A stretch of 64,000 nt of DNA from Helicobacter labacensis (lineage in GTDB: Bacteria > Campylobacterota > Campylobacteria > Campylobacterales > Helicobacteraceae): the NCBI RefSeq assembly GCF_003660285.1, contig NZ_QXQQ01000001.1, positions 124,001 to 188,000 of the forward strand, read 5' to 3'. How positions within the stretch are numbered: position 1 is the stretch's first letter; each line of letters opens with the position of its first letter. The position numbers and the translations under genes are program-made. Below are positions 1-8,940 of this stretch, piece after piece. The notes under the pieces are model-generated. The model was not told where the DNA came from and did not search any database. It saw nothing but the letters and a program-made list of their open reading frames with translations.

Positions 1-1692
1 TGTTTTGATTGTGGGGAGTGCATCGCCGTGTGCCCTGTGGGCGCGATCGTCTATAAGGATTTTAGCTATAGTGCCAATGCTTGGGAGCTCAAACACATCG
101 ACTCCACTTGTATGCATTGTGCAGCCGGGTGTTTGATTGACTATGAGGTGCGCCATTTTGACACTTTGGGCGATGATCTCAAAATCTTCCGTGTGGGCAA
201 TGACTTTTATCATAATCCCATCTGCGGTGCGGGGCGTTTTGCCTTTGATGTGCATTCCAGCCCTAAGGGGAGCGCGCATATACAGCAAGCCGTGCAAAAA
301 CTCCAAGAGGCTAAGGTGGTGCATATCAGCGGAGATGTGAGCAATGAAGAGGCTTATTTGCTAGAGCATTTGCGCGCTAAACTGGGCTTTAAACTTGTTA
401 ATGAAGAGGTGCGCGCGTTTCAAAACTTTTTAAATGCCTTCCAACCTAGTAGCTTTGCAGATTTAGCCGACATCAAGCAGGCTAATCTCATTGTAACTTT
501 GGGTTCTAAAATCCGCACAGAAAACCCTTTAATCAAATACGCCATCGCTAACGCGCTCAAGGTCAATAAGGGCAGTGCGCTTATCTACGCCCACCCCATC
601 GCTGATAAGGCGATCAATGAGATCTGCCGTGCAGTCCTACCCCTCACCCACGCCCCCCAAGCTGAAGAGATTGTGCTAGGCGCGTTTTTGCACGCCCTAG
701 GGTTAGAACACCCCAGCTTACAACCTCTCTTAGAATCCCAAAGTGAGGGCGAAAAACCCTACTACACCATGCTAGAATCCATCGGGTTAGCTCAAGGTGA
801 TTTTGAGAAGATGCAAGCCTTGATCGCCAAAGCCTCTAAAATCGTGCTCATTGCCGGACAAGAACTCTACACCCACCCACGCGCTTCTAATATCGCCTTG
901 CTATTAAAAGAACTCTCCACGCGTTGCCAAGTGATTTTAGTGCCCCCTAGCACGAACGCCTTAGGCATCGCTTCTATTTGTACTTTGGACGCGCCCACAA
1001 TGGAGTCTCCTAGTGTGGGTGTGCGCACTCAAGGGGATTACACCCTAGATTGCGACAACAAAGGCGCGCATAAAGTAGATTTCATTCTGCCCAGTTTTAA
1101 CCAACTAGAGGCGAGTATCACTAATTTTGAAGGGCGTTTATTGCCCATTAGACCCGCCTTGCGCTTTGAAGGTTTTGATCTAAGCGACATCGCCCAGCAT
1201 TTTGGCTGTGTGGGGGAGAGTTTAATAGATTACACCCATTTACTCCCCCAAGAGAAGGGCTATAAACCCATTATTTACGATCATCTTAAAAACTTCTATA
1301 GCAATGATAAATCTAACCAGCGAGGCTACAAACTAGACACGCCCCACTACGCCACCCCCACCCCTCCCTCCGCTACGCCCATTCAAGCGATCTTGCCTAG
1401 CGAGTTTAATGCCTATTGTAAATACCCCGAGACCCAGTTTGGCACGCCCACTTTGCAGAGCACTAATTTACAGCTCAAGGCGGGGGTCTATGTTTCCCCA
1501 GCACACCTAGAAAAGCTAGGGCTAAAGGAGGGGGTTTGCGTGTGCTTGAAAAAAGGCGATTTGAGTTTAAGCGGGGCTATCTATGTGGATCACAGCCTAG
1601 AGCAAGAAGTGTTCATGGTAAGCCCCAATTTAGACACGCAGGGCATTTTCGCCCAAGGACTTTTTAGCACCCTAGTATTGGAGCGCACATGA
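1..1692 (+). CDS. nuoG: NADH-quinone oxidoreductase subunit G (5' partial)
   Basis: Subunit G of complex I, the iron-sulfur/molybdopterin-fold protein of the peripheral arm. The frame is open from base 1, so the start lies upstream and the first ATG at 28 is internal. The first codons read CFDCGECIAVCP, a four-cysteine Fe-S motif, followed by CMHCAAGC at about residue 37, typical of the N-terminal part of the molybdopterin-oxidoreductase domain. About 563 residues are present. The stop overlaps the nuoH start by 4 bases. Product call is firm; the missing N-terminus would hold the 2Fe-2S and first 4Fe-4S motifs. Confidence 0.93.
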   Translation, partial: CFDCGECIAVCPVGAIVYKDFSYSANAWELKHIDSTCMHCAAGCLIDYEVRHFDTLGDDLKIFRVGNDFYHNPICGAGRFAFDVHSSPKGSAHIQQAVQKLQEAKVVHISGDVSNEEAYLLEHLRAKLGFKLVNEEVRAFQNFLNAFQPSSFADLADIKQANLIVTLGSKIRTENPLIKYAIANALKVNKGSALIYAHPIADKAINEICRAVLPLTHAPQAEEIVLGAFLHALGLEHPSLQPLLESQSEGEKPYYTMLESIGLAQGDFEKMQALIAKASKIVLIAGQELYTHPRASNIALLLKELSTRCQVILVPPSTNALGIASICTLDAPTMESPSVGVRTQGDYTLDCDNKGAHKVDFILPSFNQLEASITNFEGRLLPIRPALRFEGFDLSDIAQHFGCVGESLIDYTHLLPQEKGYKPIIYDHLKNFYSNDKSNQRGYKLDTPHYATPTPPSATPIQAILPSEFNAYCKYPETQFGTPTLQSTNLQLKAGVYVSPAHLEKLGLKEGVCVCLKKGDLSLSGAIYVDHSLEQEVFMVSPNLDTQGIFAQGLFSTLVLERT

Positions 1693-2678
1693 GTGCTGAG
1701 ATCCTAGAGACCTGTATTAAAATTTTAGTGGTGGTGTTGGTGTTTGCGGGCTTGGGCGCGTTTGCGACCTATTTAGAGCGCAAGGTGTTAGCCATTTTCC
1801 AACGCCGTTTGGGTCCTACCTATGTGGGACCCTTTGGACTCTTGCAAGTGATCGCCGATGCGATCAAACTCTTTTGTAAAGAGGATGTAATCCCTCAGCA
1901 CGCTAACCGCCTTATCTTTGCAGTCGCGCCCGTGATCGCAATGGTGAGTGCCTTTGTCTCTATGGCACCCATTCCCTTTTTTGGGGATTTTACCCTCTTT
2001 GGATACACCATTAGACCCATTATCTCAGACATCAATGTCGGTTTGCTCTTCTTTTTAGCTGTGGGTGCAGCAGGGATTTATGCGCCCTTGCTAGCTGGGC
2101 TAGCGTCTAATAGCAAGTATTCTTTGATTGGATCAGCGCGTGCAGCAATTCAGTTGTTGAGCTTTGAAGTGGTGAGCACGCTCACCATTTTAGCCCCGAT
2201 CATGGTAGTAGGCTCGCTCTCTTTGATTGAAATCAACAACTACCAAGCCGGGGGGGTCTTGCATTGGCTGGTGTTTAAACAACCCCTAGCCTTTTTCTTG
2301 TTTTTAGTGGCTAGTTATGCCGAGCTCAACCGCACCCCCTTTGATCTGCTTGAACACGAGGCTGAGATCGTGGCTGGATTTTGCACGGAGTATAGCGGGT
2401 TAAGATGGGGGATGTTTTTCTTAGCTGAATACGCCCACCTCTTTGCCTTTTGCTTTGTGATCTCTTTGATTTTCTTTGGAGGCTATAATCCCTTGTGGAT
2501 TATTCCGGGTGGCATAGCGATCTTGCTCAAGGTCTGTTTCTTTGTGTTCTTAGCGATGTGGGCGCGCGCCACCTTCCCGCATGTGCGCCCCGATCAACTC
2601 ATGCGCTTGTGCTGGAAAATCATGTTACCCCTCTCGTTGGTCAATATTTTGATCACCGGGCTTGTCATCTTAATCTAA
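1689..2678 (+). CDS. nuoH: NADH-quinone oxidoreductase subunit H
   Basis: Membrane subunit of complex I that contacts the peripheral arm near the quinone site. It is 329 residues with about eight hydrophobic segments. It has the family signature ERKVLAIFQRRLGP near residue 30 and a conserved acidic loop (AELNRTPFDLLEHEAEIVAG) around residue 205. The ATG overlaps the nuoG stop, indicating translational coupling. Length is normal and nothing is unusual. Confidence 0.96.
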   Translation: MSAEILETCIKILVVVLVFAGLGAFATYLERKVLAIFQRRLGPTYVGPFGLLQVIADAIKLFCKEDVIPQHANRLIFAVAPVIAMVSAFVSMAPIPFFGDFTLFGYTIRPIISDINVGLLFFLAVGAAGIYAPLLAGLASNSKYSLIGSARAAIQLLSFEVVSTLTILAPIMVVGSLSLIEINNYQAGGVLHWLVFKQPLAFFLFLVASYAELNRTPFDLLEHEAEIVAGFCTEYSGLRWGMFFLAEYAHLFAFCFVISLIFFGGYNPLWIIPGGIAILLKVCFFVFLAMWARATFPHVRPDQLMRLCWKIMLPLSLVNILITGLVILI

Positions 2679-2687
2679 GGAGAAAGC

Positions 2688-3317
2688 ATGGCGCAACAAC
2701 GCTATAAATGGATCGCGCAGGAACAAAAACCCACCACTGCCCCCCAAAAATTCTTAGGCACGCTCAAATCTACTTTTGGACTGGACCTTTTTAAGGGTTT
2801 GGGCTTGACGATTAAAGAGTTCTTTAGCAAAGATGTAACCATCCACTACCCTATGGAAGTGTTGCCTTTAAGTCCGCGCTACCGTGCTGTGCACCACTTG
2901 CAAAGACTCCTAGAATCGGGTTCTGAACGCTGTATTGGGTGTGGGTTGTGCGAAAAGATTTGCACGAGTAATTGTATTAGAATCATCACGCACAAGGGTG
3001 CGGACGAGCGCAAACATATTGACAGCTACACGATCAATCTAGGGCGTTGCATTTATTGCGGGCTGTGCGCGGAGGTGTGCCCCGAACTAGCCATTGTGAT
3101 GGGGCAACGCTTTGAAAATAGCAGTGTGCAACGCTCCCAGTTTGGAGGCAAGGCAGAGTTTTTAACCGATGTGCAAAGCGCACAAGATCACAGCCATGTA
3201 GAATTTGCTGGCTTTGGTGCGCCCAGTGTAGACGCACACACACGCTTACAACAAACCCCCCTAGATTATGCCAGCCAAGAGGAACAAGCCAGCCAAGAGG
3301 AAAAAAAAGATGTTTGA
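2688..3317 (+). CDS. nuoI: NADH-quinone oxidoreductase subunit I
   Basis: Ferredoxin-like subunit carrying two 4Fe-4S clusters that pass electrons towards quinone. Two CxxCxxCxxxC motifs are visible: [11 protein letters not shown] near residue 82 and [11 protein letters not shown] near residue 121. AAGGAGAAAGC precedes the ATG. The 209 residues end in a Glu/Lys-rich tail with a short tandem repeat ([11 protein letters not shown]). The 3' end overlaps nuoJ by 8 bases. Confidence 0.95.
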   Translation: MAQQRYKWIAQEQKPTTAPQKFLGTLKSTFGLDLFKGLGLTIKEFFSKDVTIHYPMEVLPLSPRYRAVHHLQRLLESGSERCIGCGLCEKICTSNCIRIITHKGADERKHIDSYTINLGRCIYCGLCAEVCPELAIVMGQRFENSSVQRSQFGGKAEFLTDVQSAQDHSHVEFAGFGAPSVDAHTRLQQTPLDYASQEEQASQEEKKDV

Positions 3318-3852
3318 TACCATTGCCTTTTACTTCTTTGCGATCCTCACTTTGGGCATGGCTTTGGTGGTGATCACCACAAAGAATATCTTGTATGCGA
3401 TGAGTGCGCTGGCTGTGGCAATGGTCTTCATTGCGGCGTTTTTCTTTTTGTTAGATGCAGAGTTTTTAGGCGTGGTGCAGATTATTGTCTATGTGGGCGC
3501 GGTGATCGTGATGTATGCCTTTGGGATGATGTTTTTCAACGCTTCAGAGGAGGTTGTGGAGCGCGCGCATGCGCCTAAAGTCGTGGTATTTTTAGGGGCG
3601 TGTATGGCGGTGGTGTTGGTGTTGATCTTGGGTGCGCCCTTTGTGGGGCAATACGCCTCTTTGCTCAAAGACGCGCTGAATAATGCGCCTAGCGAGGTTT
3701 CTAATACAAAATTGGTCGGCTATGCCCTCTTTACTAAATACTTACTCGCCTTTGAAGTGGGTGGCTTGATGCTCTTGGTGGCGCTGGTAGGAGGCATTGC
3801 TACCGCCTTGCGCAAAAGCCATTTTAACCCCCCTCCAAAGGAAAGCGCGTGA
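3310..3852 (+). CDS. nuoJ: NADH-quinone oxidoreductase subunit J
   Basis: Membrane subunit of the complex I proton-pumping arm, 180 residues with five hydrophobic helices. The start was placed at ATG 3310 ([10 protein letters not shown]). An in-frame ATG at 3268 would add a basic stretch lying inside the nuoI tail, which is unlike the family. AAGAGG inside the nuoI end can serve as the ribosome site. The 3' end overlaps nuoK by 4 bases. Confidence 0.92.
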   Translation: MFDTIAFYFFAILTLGMALVVITTKNILYAMSALAVAMVFIAAFFFLLDAEFLGVVQIIVYVGAVIVMYAFGMMFFNASEEVVERAHAPKVVVFLGACMAVVLVLILGAPFVGQYASLLKDALNNAPSEVSNTKLVGYALFTKYLLAFEVGGLMLLVALVGGIATALRKSHFNPPPKESA

Positions 3853-4151
3853 TTGGGTTACCCCATTATTTGGTCTTTTCTGCCTTGTTGTTTAGTGTAG
3901 GCTTGGCTGGGCTATTGCGCCGCAAGAATATTCTCATGCTCTTTTTCTCTACAGAAATCATGCTCAATGCCATCAATGTCGCCTTTGTAGCCATCGGGTA
4001 TTATTTGCAAGACATTAACGGGCAGATTGTGGCGTTGTTTATGATTGCCATTGCTGCGGGCGAAGTGGCAGTGGGCTTAGGGCTGGTGATCCTCTGGTTT
4101 AAAAAGCACAAGAGCTTAGACATTGACACACTAAATCGCATGAAAGGCTAG
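3849..4151 (+). CDS. nuoK: NADH-quinone oxidoreductase subunit K
   Basis: Small membrane subunit of complex I, 100 residues with three transmembrane helices and buried glutamates in TEIMLNAINVAF and AAGEVAVGLGLVI, as expected for NuoK. The start is GTG in a GTGA overlap with the nuoJ stop. One base separates its stop from nuoL. Confidence 0.95.
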   Translation: MIGLPHYLVFSALLFSVGLAGLLRRKNILMLFFSTEIMLNAINVAFVAIGYYLQDINGQIVALFMIAIAAGEVAVGLGLVILWFKKHKSLDIDTLNRMKG

Positions 4152-4152
4152 T

Positions 4153-6015
4153 ATGCTAGATGTCCATTGTGCGCAAATGCTCTTAGTAGCGGTGCTATGT
4201 TTGCCCTTGCTGGGCGCGCTCTATGCGGGTTTGCTAGGAGGGTATGCCAAACTCGTGCATGTAGGGATTGTCAATTCTGCACTCTTGGCAGGCGCGTTTG
4301 TCAGCGCATTAGTGCTTGCCAAGAGTGTCTTCTTCGATCACGCCACTTATAACGCCTATCTCTTTGATTGGATCGCCGTGGGTGGGTTTAAAGTGGGCTT
4401 TTCCTTCATGCTTGATCCTATCAACGCGGTGATGATTGTCGTGGTAACTTTGGTTTCGCTCCTTGTGCATGTGTATTCCATTGGCTACATGCTAGAAGAC
4501 AAGGGCTATAACCGCTACTTTAGTTATCTCTCTGGCTTCGTGTTTTCCATGCTCTTTTTGGTGCTCAGTGATAACTTTCTAGGACTCTTTGTAGGCTGGG
4601 AGGGGGTGGGCTTGTGTTCCTATCTACTCATCGGGTTTTGGTATCATAAGAGCAGTGCCAATAGCGCCTCCATTGAAGCCTTTGTGATGAATCGCATCGC
4701 CGATCTGGGCATGCTACTAGGCATTTTATGGCTCTATTGGGCTTTTGGATCGTTGCAATATGAAGTGATCTTTGCCAATATTCAGAGCATAAATTATGGG
4801 GTCTTGCTAGGCATAGGCGCGCTGTTGTTTGTGGGCGCGATGGGCAAGAGCGCGCAGTTTCCCTTGCACACATGGCTAGCCAATGCGATGGAGGGACCCA
4901 CACCCGTATCAGCCTTGATTCACGCCGCGACCATGGTTACAGCCGGGGTGTATTTGTTGGTGCGCGCCCACCCGCTTTATAGTGCCCTGCCCGAACTAGG
5001 CTATGCTATTGCGTGCTTGGGGGCGTTTGTCGCGCTCTTTGGAGCCAGCATGGCATTAGTCAATAAAGACCTCAAGCGCATTATCGCCTATTCTACTCTC
5101 TCCCAACTAGGTTACATGTTCGTAGCTGCCGGGCTAGGGGCTTATTGGGTGGCACTCTTCCATCTCTTCACCCATGCCTTTTTTAAAGCCCTCTTGTTCT
5201 TGGGCGCGGGTAATGTGATGCACGCCATGCATGACGAATTAGACATTAGCAAAATGGGCGGGCTTTACAAACCCTTAAAGTTAAGCGCGATTTTTATGAC
5301 AATCGCCTCTGTGGCACTATGCGGAATCTACCCTTTGGCAGGCTTTTTCTCTAAGGACAAGATTTTAGAAGTCGCCTTTGGCACGGGACACCATGGACTC
5401 TTTTTAGCCTTGCTCATTGGAGCGGTCTTCACCGCCTTTTATAGCTTTAGACTCTTGATGTTGGTCTTTTTTGCCCCCCAAGTGCATAGCATTAAACACC
5501 CCCATGAAGCCCCTAAATTTATGCTCGTGGCGATGAGCCCCCTTGTGCTCTTAGCCGTAGTAGCAGGCTTTGTAGAACACCCCTTTTGGCACGCCCTCTC
5601 ACAAGTCATCCCCCAATCTTTTTTAGACTACCCCGTGCCTACATGGCTGTTGCTCACCCTCACTACAGGGCTGGTCTTGCTCGCTATCATCTATGCGATT
5701 AAAAAATACCAACACGGGATTGTCTGCAAGAATAAGGGGCATGGTTTTCTTTACAAACTTCTTTACAACCAATACTACATCCCCCAACTCTACGCTTGGC
5801 TGGCGCAAGGCTTTTTGCGCTTGGGCAAATTCTTATGGCGCAAATTAGAAGTGCGCACCCTAGATGTCGCTATCGACGCGCTGGCTAAAATCCCCGCGCT
5901 TTTAGCCCAAATTTTAGTGCCCATGCAAAGTGGCAATTTGAGCACGGGCTTAAGGTGGATGGGCTTTGGGGTGGTAGTCATGCTGGTGTTGGCGATTTTG
6001 AGTTTCTGGAGATAG
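4153..6015 (+). CDS. nuoL: NADH-quinone oxidoreductase subunit L
   Basis: Antiporter-like proton-pumping subunit, 620 residues with many hydrophobic helices. Family motifs seen are GWEGVGLCSYLLIGFW near residue 150, KSAQFPLHTWLANAMEGPTPVSALIHAATMV around 235-265, and HAFFKALLFLGAG. The C-terminus carries the long amphipathic stretch that runs along the membrane arm. Length is normal. It lies between nuoK and nuoM with 1-base gaps. Confidence 0.96.
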   Translation: MLDVHCAQMLLVAVLCLPLLGALYAGLLGGYAKLVHVGIVNSALLAGAFVSALVLAKSVFFDHATYNAYLFDWIAVGGFKVGFSFMLDPINAVMIVVVTLVSLLVHVYSIGYMLEDKGYNRYFSYLSGFVFSMLFLVLSDNFLGLFVGWEGVGLCSYLLIGFWYHKSSANSASIEAFVMNRIADLGMLLGILWLYWAFGSLQYEVIFANIQSINYGVLLGIGALLFVGAMGKSAQFPLHTWLANAMEGPTPVSALIHAATMVTAGVYLLVRAHPLYSALPELGYAIACLGAFVALFGASMALVNKDLKRIIAYSTLSQLGYMFVAAGLGAYWVALFHLFTHAFFKALLFLGAGNVMHAMHDELDISKMGGLYKPLKLSAIFMTIASVALCGIYPLAGFFSKDKILEVAFGTGHHGLFLALLIGAVFTAFYSFRLLMLVFFAPQVHSIKHPHEAPKFMLVAMSPLVLLAVVAGFVEHPFWHALSQVIPQSFLDYPVPTWLLLTLTTGLVLLAIIYAIKKYQHGIVCKNKGHGFLYKLLYNQYYIPQLYAWLAQGFLRLGKFLWRKLEVRTLDVAIDALAKIPALLAQILVPMQSGNLSTGLRWMGFGVVVMLVLAILSFWR

Positions 6016-6016
6016 C

Positions 6017-7513
6017 ATGGATTATTTGCAACTAATGCCCCCTTCGCATTTGTTAAGTCTGTTGATCTTCTTGCCTATGGTGGCAACCTTACCCCTATTT
6101 GGCATGTCCGATCGCCACGCCAAGGGCTATGGCGTTTTAGTGGGCTTTGTAGAATTGTGTTTGACTCTGTGGTTATGGGCACTCTTTGATCCCACACAAG
6201 CGGGCATGCAATTTGAAGAAGTGGGTTCTTTGGGCTTTTTAGAGAATTATGGGATTAGCTACCATGTAGGTGTAGATGGGATTTCACTCTTTTTATTGGT
6301 GCTCAGCGCATTGGTGATCTTCTTGTGTGTGCTCTATGTGCGCGCACACCAACAAGCCATGATCATTGCGCTTTTATTGCTTGAGGGCATGCTCATGGGG
6401 GTATTTAGCGCGCTCAATTTAATCTTTTTTTACTTATTTTGGGAAGTTTCGCTCTTGCCCGTGCTCTATCTGATTGGGCGTTTTGGAGTAGGGGCTAAAA
6501 TCTATTCAGGGCTTAAATTCTTTCTTTACACTTTTGTCGCTTCCTTATTCATGCTCTTGGGGATTTTGTATTGTGGCTACGCTTACGCGAGCGTCTCTGG
6601 GGGCTGGAGTTTTGATCTCTATAGTTTAGCCCAAGTGGTTTTGCCCGAGCATGCGCGCCTTTGGGTCGCTCTAGCCTTCTTCATAGGTATCGCAGTGAAA
6701 ATCCCTATTTTCCCTTTCCATAGCTGGATGCCCCATGCTTATGGGAACGCACCCATCATAGGTTCTGTCGTCTTAGCTGCCCTGCTCTCTAAAATGGGCA
6801 CTTACGCCCTCTTGCGCTTTTTTGTGCCCTTTTTTCCCGATTTTATCAGCGCGTTTTTTATCCCCCTATGCGTGCTTGCGCTGTGTATGGTCATTTATGC
6901 GGGCTGGTTGGCATGTTCTCAGCACGAGATGAAACGCCTTGTGGCTTATAGCTCCATGTCGCACATGGGGGTTGCCTTAGTGGGGATTTATGCGCTTAAT
7001 AGCACGGGGGTAGTGGGCGCGATCTTTACGATGATTTCGCATGGACTGGTGAGTAGCGCGCTTTTCTTGCTCATCGGGGTTGTAGTGAGCAGGCAGGGCT
7101 CTAGCAAGATTGTTGCCTTTAGGGGGCTAGCCCATTTTATGCCCGTGTATGCAACTTTCTTTATGATCGTGGCTCTAGCTAATGTGGGCTTGCCCTTGAC
7201 AAGCGCGTTTGTAGGCGAGTTTTTAAGCTTACTGGGCTTTTTTGAGCGCGCGCCCGTGCTCACCTTTGTGGCAGGGATTACCATTATTTTATCGGCTATC
7301 TACATGCTCAATCTCTACAGAAAAGTCTTTTTTGGCGCGCCTCCAAAACACCTTCTAGGCGATCTCTCTTGGGGACAAAAGGGGGTTTTGGGTGCGCTCA
7401 TTATTGCCATTTTATTTTTTGGCATCTACCCCAAACCCTTGTTACATTCCATAGAAGCCAGCGCACAAGCTTTGGTGCAAAGCGCAAACGCGCGCCTATC
7501 AGTCTCTCCCTAA
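6017..7513 (+). CDS. nuoM: NADH-quinone oxidoreductase subunit M
   Basis: Second antiporter-like membrane subunit, 498 residues. It has FYLFWEVSLLPVLYLIGRFG near residue 140, KIPIFPFHSWMPHAYGNAP around 230 and KRLVAYSSMSHMGVALVG around 310, all NuoM/ND4 hallmarks with the pump lysines and glutamate. It starts one base after the nuoL stop. Confidence 0.96.
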   Translation: MDYLQLMPPSHLLSLLIFLPMVATLPLFGMSDRHAKGYGVLVGFVELCLTLWLWALFDPTQAGMQFEEVGSLGFLENYGISYHVGVDGISLFLLVLSALVIFLCVLYVRAHQQAMIIALLLLEGMLMGVFSALNLIFFYLFWEVSLLPVLYLIGRFGVGAKIYSGLKFFLYTFVASLFMLLGILYCGYAYASVSGGWSFDLYSLAQVVLPEHARLWVALAFFIGIAVKIPIFPFHSWMPHAYGNAPIIGSVVLAALLSKMGTYALLRFFVPFFPDFISAFFIPLCVLALCMVIYAGWLACSQHEMKRLVAYSSMSHMGVALVGIYALNSTGVVGAIFTMISHGLVSSALFLLIGVVVSRQGSSKIVAFRGLAHFMPVYATFFMIVALANVGLPLTSAFVGEFLSLLGFFERAPVLTFVAGITIILSAIYMLNLYRKVFFGAPPKHLLGDLSWGQKGVLGALIIAILFFGIYPKPLLHSIEASAQALVQSANARLSVSP

Positions 7514-7521
7514 GGATAGTT

Positions 7522-8940
7522 ATGGATACTTCTTTGTCTTTGCAAGAACTCAGCCTTCCTAGTGTCTTGCCCATGCTCATTAGCGCGTTGGGGGGGGTGT
7601 ATGTGCTCTTGCTCAACGCCTTTAAAAAGAACTTTTCGCGCAATCTGAATATCTCTTTGGTGCTTTTATGTTTAGGCTTGGATTTTATCGCCCTCTTTGC
7701 GCCCGTGAACACCACCTTTAGTTTCTCCCATCTCCTCGAGATCGATTCTATCTCTTTGCTAGCCCAGAAACTCATTGTGATCGCCAGTTTCTTGCTCATG
7801 CTCTTGGTCTGGAGTAAGGAGCGTTTTGAGGAATTCCAAACTCCCGAATTTTACGGACTCTATTTATTCATGGTGGCGGGTTTCCAATTAATGGTTTCTA
7901 GCGATCATCTCGTAGTGATTCTCTTAGGGCTTGAAACCGCTTCGCTCCCCATGTGTGTCTTAATGGCGCTCAACCATAAGGATACGGGACTAGAAGCGGG
8001 CTTGAAGTATTTCACCATGGGCGTATTAGCTAGTGTGTTTTTTAGCATGGGGGCGATGATCCTCTACCTATTGACCGGCAGTTTAGAACTCTCTAACATG
8101 AGCTTTACAGAGAATTTTAGCCCCGTGTTGTTGTGCGCCTTTGCCTGCGTGTTTTTACTAGGGGCGATTGGCTTTAAGGTATCCTTAGTGCCTTTCCACA
8201 CTTGGATGCCCGATATTTACGAGGGCAATAACCCGGTGTTCACCGCCTTCATCTCTATTGTGCCTAAAATTGCGGGCTTGGTGGTGGCTTGGCGGGTGTT
8301 CTCTTTTTTCTTGGCTACGCAAATTGCGTTTTTACAAACCCTCTTTTACGCGCTGGTCGCGCTCACCATTACTATCCCCAATCTCCTAGCCCTCTTGCAA
8401 AAGGACGCTAAGCGCATGATGGCTTATAGCTCCATTTCGCACACGGGCTTTGCGCTCGCCTGCGTCTTTAGCGCGAGCCCAGAGGCTATGCTCAATTACT
8501 GGCTCTTGTTCTTGCTGACTAATGTCGGGGCATTCACGCTCTTTTGGGGGGTGAGCAGTCGCACTGATAGCACGGCTACGCGCTATGACTACCCTTATGC
8601 GCGCTTTAATGGACTCATTAAAACCCAACCCCTATTAGCCTTGTTAGGGGCGATCTTTATGTGCTCTCTAGCCGGGATTCCCCCTTTTTCTATGTTTTGG
8701 GGCAAGGTGTTGGTTTTGCAAAGTCTGTTGGTTCAGGGCAATGTTTTTTTATGCGTGGTGATGGTGATCAATAGCGCGATCGCCGCAGTCTATTATTTGC
8801 GCTTATTTGTAGCCATGCTCTTTGCTAACCCCCACCCTCAAGAGCATTTAAATGGGGGGTATGGGGTGTATGGCGTGTTAGTGGCGATGGCTTTAGCATG
8901 CGTATTTAGCGTTTTTGTGCTCCAAAACTATGCCCTTTAA
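7522..8940 (+). CDS. nuoN: NADH-quinone oxidoreductase subunit N
   Basis: Third antiporter-like subunit, last gene of the complex I operon, 472 residues. ATG 7522 (MDTSLSLQEL) is chosen because it follows AAGGATAGTT and comes 8 bases after the nuoM stop; an upstream in-frame start at 7369 would lie deep in nuoM. Motifs are LLGLETASLPMCVLMAL, KVSLVPFHTWMPDIYEG and KRMMAYSSISHTGFALA. A G8 run is near residue 23. The 3' end overlaps pflA. Confidence 0.93.
   Translation: MDTSLSLQELSLPSVLPMLISALGGVYVLLLNAFKKNFSRNLNISLVLLCLGLDFIALFAPVNTTFSFSHLLEIDSISLLAQKLIVIASFLLMLLVWSKERFEEFQTPEFYGLYLFMVAGFQLMVSSDHLVVILLGLETASLPMCVLMALNHKDTGLEAGLKYFTMGVLASVFFSMGAMILYLLTGSLELSNMSFTENFSPVLLCAFACVFLLGAIGFKVSLVPFHTWMPDIYEGNNPVFTAFISIVPKIAGLVVAWRVFSFFLATQIAFLQTLFYALVALTITIPNLLALLQKDAKRMMAYSSISHTGFALACVFSASPEAMLNYWLLFLLTNVGAFTLFWGVSSRTDSTATRYDYPYARFNGLIKTQPLLALLGAIFMCSLAGIPPFSMFWGKVLVLQSLLVQGNVFLCVVMVINSAIAAVYYLRLFVAMLFANPHPQEHLNGGYGVYGVLVAMALACVFSVFVLQNYAL

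Noticed and set aside
7591-7598. G8 in nuoN as phase variation
   Set aside because: Eight bases, in frame in a core gene; below the length I treat as suspicious. Similar G/C8 runs in proC and mutS2 were left out for the same reason.
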